Shown piece after piece: positions 6,439-10,055 of a stretch of 10,055 nucleotides of DNA; position 1 is the stretch's first letter; each line of letters starts with the position of its first letter. The notes beneath the pieces are model-generated. The model saw only the letters and a program-made list of their open reading frames with translations, made no database searches and had not been told where the DNA came from. The stretch comes from Actinomycetota bacterium (GTDB lineage: Bacteria > Actinomycetota > Rubrobacteria > Rubrobacterales > Rubrobacteraceae), in contig JAIVIG010000143.1 of assembly GCA_020200675.1 (NCBI GenBank), positions 1 through 10,055 on the forward strand, given 5' to 3'. Made by a program: the position numbers and the translations under genes.

Positions 6439-7470
6439 CTATGTGCCAGAGAAGCCTAGCAGGCTTGTATCTCGTATCGTTTCCTGACGGTGCGCGCGTA
6501 CGGCGTCCAGGTGGCTGCCGAACTCGGTGCTGCCCATCAGCGCTTTGCAGCGCCCGAGTCTTCCCAGCGCGTAAGTCAGGAAGTCGTTCCTCGGGTTGTC
6601 GTTCGCGTGCTGTATGAGACCCCAGAGGGCCCAGAGGAGGTCGCTCAAGGCTTTGTAGAGCGCCAGGCGCGAATAGAGCGCCAGAGACGCGGCTGCGCCG
6701 TAGTAAGCTTCTATCATCACCCTGTCTTGCTCGGGCTCGAAGCCGGCCTCGACCGAGAGGTCGCCGAGATCCCACATAGGGTCGTTCATGCCGGAAAACT
6801 CCCAGTCGATGATGTAGAGGCGTCCGCCCGCATCCAAGAAATTCGCTGGCCACGGGTCGTTGTGGCAGGGCGAGAGTGGCATGGGGGATGCATCTAGCGC
6901 CCGACGCACCGCCCTTGCTCCCTGCTCTACCTCGTGGTAATCCTCCGGCAATGGCGCTCCCAGCTTGCGCAGGATGCCGAGGTAGACGTCGATCATGGCG
7001 AAGACATCGAAGCGGGACTTGAAGACCGGCCCCAGGCGGTGAACCCGCTTTAGCGCCAGAGCGACGCGAGCCGGCGCCTCGGGCTCGTCCCTGAACCTCG
7101 TTTCGGTCATGCTGACCCCTTCGACGAACTCGGAGAGCATCGTGCCGTCCGTCGCGTCGAAGTAGAGTACTTTGGCGTTGACCCCGGTGGCGGCCATGAT
7201 CCGCGCGTTGTGCTCCTCGGCTGCGCGGTCCACGTACTCGTAGGTGTCCTTCCCGGGGAGCCGCAGCGTGTAAGCTAAACCGCCCGTGGTTACCTTGTAG
7301 GTGGCGTTAGTGAGAGAATCGAGAGGTTCGAGCTCGACGGCTTCCGGCCGCACGTCCTTGAACAGCGCTATACGCGCTAGCGCGGAGCATACCCCGTCCA
7401 ACCTCGCTCCTCTCCGTATAAAATTCGATAGCCACTTCCCCACGGTCTGCGCTGCAAGCCGGGCGTCCAT
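6439..7470 (-). CDS. Choline kinase-like phosphotransferase (APH/LicA fold)
   Basis: This 343-aa cytoplasmic kinase has the aminoglycoside phosphotransferase/choline kinase fold. SLTNATYKV (residues 52-60) fits the nucleotide loop and YTLRLPG (67-73) the following strand. SPCHNDPWPANFL (200-212) is the catalytic loop with Asp205 and Asn210. IIDWEFSGMNDPMWDLG (220-236) carries the metal-binding Asp222 and resembles choline/ethanolamine kinases more than antibiotic kinases. ATP-dependent phosphorylation of choline or a similar small alcohol is likely but not proven. The ATG at 7470 follows the methyltransferase stop by 43 bases, so the two are probably one operon. No good ribosome site precedes it. 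A TTG at 7401 (Leu24) with GGAG 5 bases upstream is a serious alternative start. PHO-box-like repeats end at the ATG. Confidence 0.85.
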   Translation of the reverse strand: MDARLAAQTVGKWLSNFIRRGARLDGVCSALARIALFKDVRPEAVELEPLDSLTNATYKVTTGGLAYTLRLPGKDTYEYVDRAAEEHNARIMAATGVNAKVLYFDATDGTMLSEFVEGVSMTETRFRDEPEAPARVALALKRVHRLGPVFKSRFDVFAMIDVYLGILRKLGAPLPEDYHEVEQGARAVRRALDASPMPLSPCHNDPWPANFLDAGGRLYIIDWEFSGMNDPMWDLGDLSVEAGFEPEQDRVMIEAYYGAAASLALYSRLALYKALSDLLWALWGLIQHANDNPRNDFLTYALGRLGRCKALMGSTEFGSHLDAVRAHRQETIRDTSLLGFSGT

Positions 7471-7499
7471 TGTAAACCCTGTGTGAACTCCGTGTGAGA
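7471..7499 (-). promoter_or_regulatory. Three 11-bp-spaced PHO-box-like repeats before the kinase
   Basis: On the minus strand the heptamers TCTCACA (7499-7493), GTTCACA (7488-7482) and GTTTACA (7477-7471) follow each other at exactly 11 bp. The middle one differs by one base from the actinobacterial PhoP half-site GTTCACC. The last ends at the base before the ATG. No good -10 box lies at the right distance downstream, so the array could be a repressor site, could serve another start, or could be chance. Confidence 0.4.
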
Positions 7500-7513
7500 T
7501 CCTCGTATAACTC

Positions 7514-8347
7514 CTACTCCCGCGAGGCGAAGAGGATGGTTGCCTGGCCGATGTGAGGGCGCCAGGCATCGTTGCGTGCCACGTAGGCCTCCAGCTCGCC
7601 TCTCTCGTCAAGTTTCTGGATCAAGGAGAGAGCCCGATCGAGACGATCTTCGGTGACCAGAGACCAGACCGAGTCGCCATCCCGCCACTCTTTATCCAGG
7701 GGGCCGCGCGGGGCGAAGTAAGACTCACCCTGGAATGTGGCGTCGATCGGCACGAACCTTCCCCGCCGGGAGAAGCCGTAATCGTCGAGGATCTCGATCA
7801 GCTCGTCGAGGGGGGCGTAGCGGTTTCGGAGGGCATCGGCGGCCTCCGGGATCAGACCGTAGTGCCAGTAGCCGTGGCGTAGTTGCTCTTGCGAGCAAGT
7901 GTTGACGGTGAGGACCCCGCCGGGTTTCAGGACCCTGGCGAACTCGCGGAAGACCCGACGGTGGGCGGGGAATCCTTTTGAGGCCTCATCCGGCAGGTGG
8001 TGCAGCACCTGGTTGATCATGATTCCGTCGAGCGCAGCGTCTTCGAAGGGCAGCTCGTCGATCCGCGCGGGGTGGAAAGAGATCCGGCCTTCGTTCCGGG
8101 GCCCCGCCAACTTCCGCGCGGCGACCTCGAGCATGCCGGGGTTCAAGTCCACCGCCTCGATCCGACCGACATAAGCCAGCAACGCCTGGGAGTAGCTGCC
8201 GGTGCCGCTCCCGGCGTCAAGCACCCTCATCCGATCCAACGGCACCGGGGCGTGGGCGAAGCATCCGACGATGATCTCGGTCCCCACGGGCTCCCGCGTC
8301 TTGTCGTAGTTCCCTGACTTCTGCGTGTAGTTCTCGTAACTGCTCAT
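7514..8347 (-). CDS. Class I SAM-dependent methyltransferase
   Basis: This 277-aa cytoplasmic protein has a Rossmann-like methyltransferase core. VLDAGSGTG (residues 42-50) is motif I for S-adenosylmethionine. Asp67 in EAVDLNPGML is the acidic ribose-binding residue. ARIDELPFEDAALDGIMINQVLHHLPD (94-120) is the motif II/III region, and FREFARVLKPGGVLTVNT closes the core. The N-terminus (SSYENYTQKSGNYDKTR) is typical of type-11 enzymes acting on small molecules, and the C-terminal part shows no second known domain. The start at 8347 has GGAGGAGAGG upstream; an in-frame ATG at 8395 overlaps the -10 box and is less likely. It is followed by the choline-kinase-like gene, so head-group or other amino-alcohol metabolism is possible. 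The substrate is not visible in the sequence. Confidence 0.88.
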   Translation of the reverse strand: MSSYENYTQKSGNYDKTREPVGTEIIVGCFAHAPVPLDRMRVLDAGSGTGSYSQALLAYVGRIEAVDLNPGMLEVAARKLAGPRNEGRISFHPARIDELPFEDAALDGIMINQVLHHLPDEASKGFPAHRRVFREFARVLKPGGVLTVNTCSQEQLRHGYWHYGLIPEAADALRNRYAPLDELIEILDDYGFSRRGRFVPIDATFQGESYFAPRGPLDKEWRDGDSVWSLVTEDRLDRALSLIQKLDERGELEAYVARNDAWRPHIGQATILFASRE

Positions 8348-8393
8348 CCCGAGCCTCTCCTCCTGCCATCTTCTCCCGAGAGAACGAGAGCCC

Positions 8394-8399
8394 ATTCTA
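8394..8399 (-). promoter_or_regulatory. -10 box TAGAAT for the methyltransferase operon
   Basis: On the minus strand TGTAGAAT supplies a -10 hexamer with a T just two bases before it. The predicted +1 is about 8387, 40 bases before the start codon at 8347. No good -35 is present. The 11-bp repeat array occupies that place instead, at about -22 to -60, as expected of an activator-dependent promoter. Confidence 0.5.
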
Positions 8400-8408
8400 C
8401 AGAGTCGA

Positions 8409-8452
8409 GTAAACCCAAGTTTAACCCGCTGTTAACGCTTGCTTTACTCAAG
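8409..8452. promoter_or_regulatory. Four-unit 11-bp direct-repeat array, PHO-box-like operator
   Basis: On the plus strand GTAAAC (8409-8414), TTTAAC (8420-8425), GTTAAC (8431-8436) and CTTTAC (8442-8447) recur at exactly 11 bp. Read on the minus strand they are GTAAAG, GTTAAC, GTTAAA and GTTTAC. Direct repeats once per helical turn that cover the -35 region are the hallmark of PhoP/PhoB-type response regulators; B. subtilis uses TTAACA-like units at this spacing. The array lies between the divergent -10 boxes of the methyltransferase and isomerase-fragment genes and could serve both. Confidence 0.55.
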
Positions 8453-8468
8453 CGGCGATCCCCGACCG

Positions 8469-8474
8469 TATACT
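8469..8474 (+). promoter_or_regulatory. -10 box TATACT for the isomerase-fragment gene
   Basis: TATACT matches the -10 consensus in five of six bases. The predicted +1 is about 8481, 37 bases before the ATG at 8518. The -35 position carries the last unit of the 11-bp repeat array rather than a TTGACA-like box. Confidence 0.5.
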
Positions 8475-8517
8475 GGGCTGCGGCTTGCGTGCGGTCTCTA
8501 GGGGAGAAAGGAACCGT

Positions 8518-8841
8518 ATGGCTTTTCGCAGCGTGGGCATCAACGTGCCGCGTCTGTATCTGGAGGACGTCTCCGGTCTCGCCGATGATCTCGAATCCTT
8601 GAAGATCGCCGGACCGGATTTCGCGGAGGTCTGGCCGCACCATCTGGGGGTGATCCTCGGTGGAAGCCTCGACGCGGAGCGGTTGCGACCGGTCCGCGAG
8701 CTGCTTCTGAAGACGGACCTGGCCTACACCGTCCACGCCCCACTCGAGGTGAACCTCATGGACCTGACCGCCCACGACGTCCAGCGCGACGTCCTGAAGG
8801 CCAGCATCTGGTTCGCGCGGGATTCCCGCGTCTGGGATTAA
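8518..8841 (+). CDS. Truncated sugar phosphate isomerase/epimerase (TIM barrel N-terminal fragment)
   Basis: The 107-residue product matches the first third of the xylose-isomerase-like TIM barrels (AP endonuclease family 2). Strand one is VGINVPRLYL, the second strand region is FAEVWPHHLGVILGG, and YTVHAPLEVNLMD carries the third. Family members are usually 250-300 residues, and the metal-binding residues of the later strands are absent. The reading frame stops at TAA 8839-8841 after IWFARDSRVWD, which no longer looks like the family. The gene still has a good ribosome site (GGGGAGAAAGG, 8501-8511) and a -10 box, so it is probably expressed. It is most simply a gene remnant left by a deletion whose edge is near 8815-8840. 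A functional short protein cannot be excluded. Confidence 0.65.
   Translation: MAFRSVGINVPRLYLEDVSGLADDLESLKIAGPDFAEVWPHHLGVILGGSLDAERLRPVRELLLKTDLAYTVHAPLEVNLMDLTAHDVQRDVLKASIWFARDSRVWD
8816..8830. terminator. Small hairpin between converging genes
   Basis: CGCGGG-ATT-CCCGCG is a perfect 6-bp stem with a 3-base loop just before the shared TTAA stop site. It could slow transcription from either side, but there is no T run on the plus strand and it lies inside coding sequence, so the call is weak. Confidence 0.25.
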
Positions 8842-9248
8842 CCCTCGTCCAGGCTGGCGTTCACCTGCATCTCCACGTTGCCCCTCAGGGCGTTGGATAC
8901 GGGACAGCCCTGCTCCGCCTGCTCGACGGCGCCCTGGAAGCCCTCTGCGTCGAGGTTTGGGACGCGGCCGCGGATGTCGAGGTCTACGCTGGAGACCTTT
9001 ATGTTGTCTACGTCGAACGTGCACACGGCGCTGATCTCTAGCCTCTCGGGAGGCGTGCCTCCCTCGGCGAGAACGCCCGAGAGCGCCATCGCGAAGCACG
9101 AGCCGTGGGCGGCGGCGATGAGCTCCTCGGGGCTGGTCTTGCCGTCCGAGCGTTCGGTGCGCGAGGCCCAGGTGACGGGCATCTCCCCCATCGCCTCGCT
9201 CCCGACCGTGAACTTGCCGCTGCCGTGCGGCAGATCCCCCTCCCACAC
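8838..9248 (-). CDS. OsmC/Ohr family peroxiredoxin
   Basis: This 136-aa protein shows the OsmC fold signature: the two redox cysteines Cys51 (AAAHGSCFAMALS) and Cys115 (AEQGCPVSNAL), Arg30 in TWASRTERSDGKTSPEELI, and the long helix after the first cysteine. Such enzymes reduce organic hydroperoxides through a Cys-Cys disulfide. A third cysteine (Cys76) lies in a strand. The GTG at 9248 is the first usable start. The same frame continues upstream as RAEV-V, which looks like normal family N-terminal sequence but offers no ATG, GTG or TTG nearby, so the N-terminus may be six to eight residues short. The stop overlaps by two bases the stop of the converging isomerase fragment. It is probably cotranscribed with the isochorismatase-family gene upstream. 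Confidence 0.88.
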   Translation of the reverse strand: MWEGDLPHGSGKFTVGSEAMGEMPVTWASRTERSDGKTSPEELIAAAHGSCFAMALSGVLAEGGTPPERLEISAVCTFDVDNIKVSSVDLDIRGRVPNLDAEGFQGAVEQAEQGCPVSNALRGNVEMQVNASLDEG

Positions 9249-9859
9249 GACCTCGGCCCGCCCTCCCCTATCTCGATATCCTCGCTACTCGTAACCTCTC
9301 CGAGCAGAGAAGCCGTCTGGCTCAGCGACGCCTCCATGTCGAAGTCGTTGAAGCTGGAGATGCAGTCCCTGGGAACTATGACGTTGAACCACCTCATGGC
9401 GGCGCCGGACGCCGTGTAGTGGACGCAGATGTTGGCAACCGTGCCACAGATGATAAGGGTATCGACACCCCAAAGACGCAGCATGTGCTCCAGCTGCGTG
9501 CCGTAGAAGGCATCGTACCGTGGCTTGCGGACGGTCGCCTCGTCCTCGCGCGGGGCAAGCTCATCCACCACCTGCCAGCCCCAGCTCTCCTCGCGGCAGT
9601 GCTCGCCCCAGATCTCCCACTCAGGGTCACCATCACTGTGCGTGTCCTGGGTGAAGACGACCTTCATGCCGGACCCGCGCGCCAGATCCAGGAGTCGCCG
9701 TATCGGCGGGATCGTCCCTTCGGCGTCGGGTACGACGAGCGTGCCGCCCTCCTTCACGAAATCGTTCTGCATGTCCCCGACTATTAGGGCCGTTCGGCTC
9801 GGATCCACCCGAACGCCGGCCTGTACCTCATAATCCGGGACGTCTACCGTGCGGGCCAT
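9038..9859 (-). CDS. Isochorismatase-family cysteine hydrolase with abnormal C-terminal extension
   Basis: The first 195 or so residues form a complete isochorismatase/nicotinamidase-type domain. The catalytic triad is Asp29 (LIVGDMQNDF), Lys112 (VRKPRYDAFYG) and Cys145 (CGTVANICV), and the domain ends near SLLGEVTSSEDI. Substrates of such enzymes include nicotinamide, isochorismate and carbamoylated amines; this one cannot be assigned. The ATG at 9859 has AAGGAGGAG upstream and is clearly preferred to the earlier start at 9949. After residue 197 the frame runs a further 76 codons to 9038 through the OsmC gene in another frame. This tail is rich in Arg, Pro and Ser, as out-of-frame GC-rich DNA reads. 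A TAG in the neighbouring frame (9270-9268) looks like the ancestral stop, so a small indel near 9270-9310 is likely. The functional part is about 9270-9859. Confidence 0.8.
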   Translation of the reverse strand: MARTVDVPDYEVQAGVRVDPSRTALIVGDMQNDFVKEGGTLVVPDAEGTIPPIRRLLDLARGSGMKVVFTQDTHSDGDPEWEIWGEHCREESWGWQVVDELAPREDEATVRKPRYDAFYGTQLEHMLRLWGVDTLIICGTVANICVHYTASGAAMRWFNVIVPRDCISSFNDFDMEASLSQTASLLGEVTSSEDIEIGEGGPRSCGRGICRTAAASSRSGARRWGRCPSPGPRAPNARTARPAPRSSSPPPTARASRWRSRAFSPREARLPRG

Positions 9860-9932
9860 GATCTTACTCCTCCTTCCAGCTTCGGAACGAACAACCGGTT
9901 CTACCCCTAGTTTATAACGCGCCGCGGGCCTG

Positions 9933-9938
9933 TAGAAT
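9933..9938 (+). promoter_or_regulatory. -10 box TAGAAT before the right-edge gene
   Basis: TGTAGAAT gives a -10 hexamer whose predicted +1 is about 9945, only three bases before the ATG at 9948. No ribosome site is present in between or just upstream, so the message would be leaderless or nearly so. The -35 is poor. Confidence 0.45.
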
Positions 9939-9947
9939 GGCGCCACC

Positions 9948-10055
9948 ATGAACGAGGAAGAAGCGAAGCCGAAGCGCCTGAGGGACGACCCTTCGGCGCG
10001 CGAGGAACTGCGCGAGAAGCTGGACCGCTACCTGGACGTGCCGCTCGCCCTGGCC
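9948..10055 (+). CDS. N-terminal fragment of an unidentified protein
   Basis: Thirty-six codons are visible before the window ends. The product starts with a highly charged stretch (NEEEAKPKRLRDDPSAREELREKL) and then turns hydrophobic at DVPLALA, which may begin a membrane helix. That pattern would fit a cytoplasmic tail before a transmembrane domain, as in some ion channels, but too little is present to name a family. It is divergent from the isochorismatase-family gene, with 88 bases between their start codons. Confidence 0.6.
   Translation, partial: MNEEEAKPKRLRDDPSAREELREKLDRYLDVPLALA

Noticed and set aside
6452..6466. A short hairpin AAGCCT-AGC-AGGCTT as a terminator
   Set aside because: It lies inside the last codons of the kinase gene and has no T run on either strand. 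It is probably chance.
8344..9246. A 300-codon minus-strand open frame covering OsmC and the isomerase fragment
   Set aside because: It is rich in Arg and Gly, lacks any recognisable motif and conflicts with the OsmC frame that carries both redox cysteines.
9888..9900. A LexA-like SOS box (GAAC...GTTC) near the isochorismatase promoter
   Set aside because: The half-sites GAAC and GTTC are separated by five bases, while the Gram-positive SOS box needs four. The AACCGGTT palindrome inside it is short and could be chance.
1..10055. CRISPR arrays, insertion sequences, tRNA or rRNA genes
   Set aside because: No regularly spaced identical repeats, transposase motifs, terminal inverted repeats with target duplications, or tRNA/rRNA signatures were seen by eye. 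No tRNA-Sec gene was found either.

Overview
The window is about 10 kb of high-GC, densely coded bacterial DNA with short intergenic gaps. It has AGGAGG-type ribosome sites, several GTG/TTG starts, and a few genes whose -10 box lies almost on the start codon, which suggests leaderless mRNAs. This gene style points to a deep-branching actinobacterium such as the Rubrobacter lineage. That is an inference from codon use and protein flavour; no rRNA or other marker is present.

Layout. (1) 2-169: the last 55 codons of a glutathione-independent formaldehyde dehydrogenase, closed by a perfect 14-bp hairpin. (2) 284-916: a Uma2-family (DUF820) protein of PD-(D/E)XK nuclease type, convergent with a small unrecognised gene (921-1133, minus). 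(3) 1205-4217: fdhD followed by a molybdopterin formate dehydrogenase. The dehydrogenase frame is broken by one TGA (2625-2627) exactly at the catalytic selenocysteine position, and a SECIS-like hairpin with a GGTCT loop follows it, so 2196-4217 is one selenoprotein gene and not two ORFs. A strong terminator ends the unit. (4) 4391-6251: a DUF485 membrane protein and an acetate-type sodium:solute symporter, coupled with a 1-nt gap and closed by a strong terminator. The symporter lacks about 28 residues that relatives have. (5) 8347-6439 (minus): a class I methyltransferase followed by a choline-kinase/APH-fold kinase. (6) 8518-8841: a short N-terminal fragment of a TIM-barrel sugar phosphate isomerase/epimerase, divergent from the methyltransferase. 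(7) 9859-8838 (minus): an isochorismatase-family hydrolase and an OsmC-type peroxiredoxin whose frames overlap abnormally. (8) 9948-10055: the start of another gene.

How the genes fit together. Formaldehyde dehydrogenase (formaldehyde to formate), FdhD and formate dehydrogenase (formate to CO2) would form a C1 oxidation route, although other genes separate the first from the rest. The most interesting regulatory signal is a strictly 11-bp-periodic array of four GTTAAC-like hexamers between the methyltransferase and the isomerase fragment. A second three-unit array (TCTCACA/GTTCACA/GTTTACA) lies directly before the kinase start. Both look like PhoP (PHO-box) direct repeats and suggest that the methyltransferase-kinase pair is part of a phosphate-starvation response. 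The pair's substrate is unknown; a role with choline or another lipid head group is only an inference.
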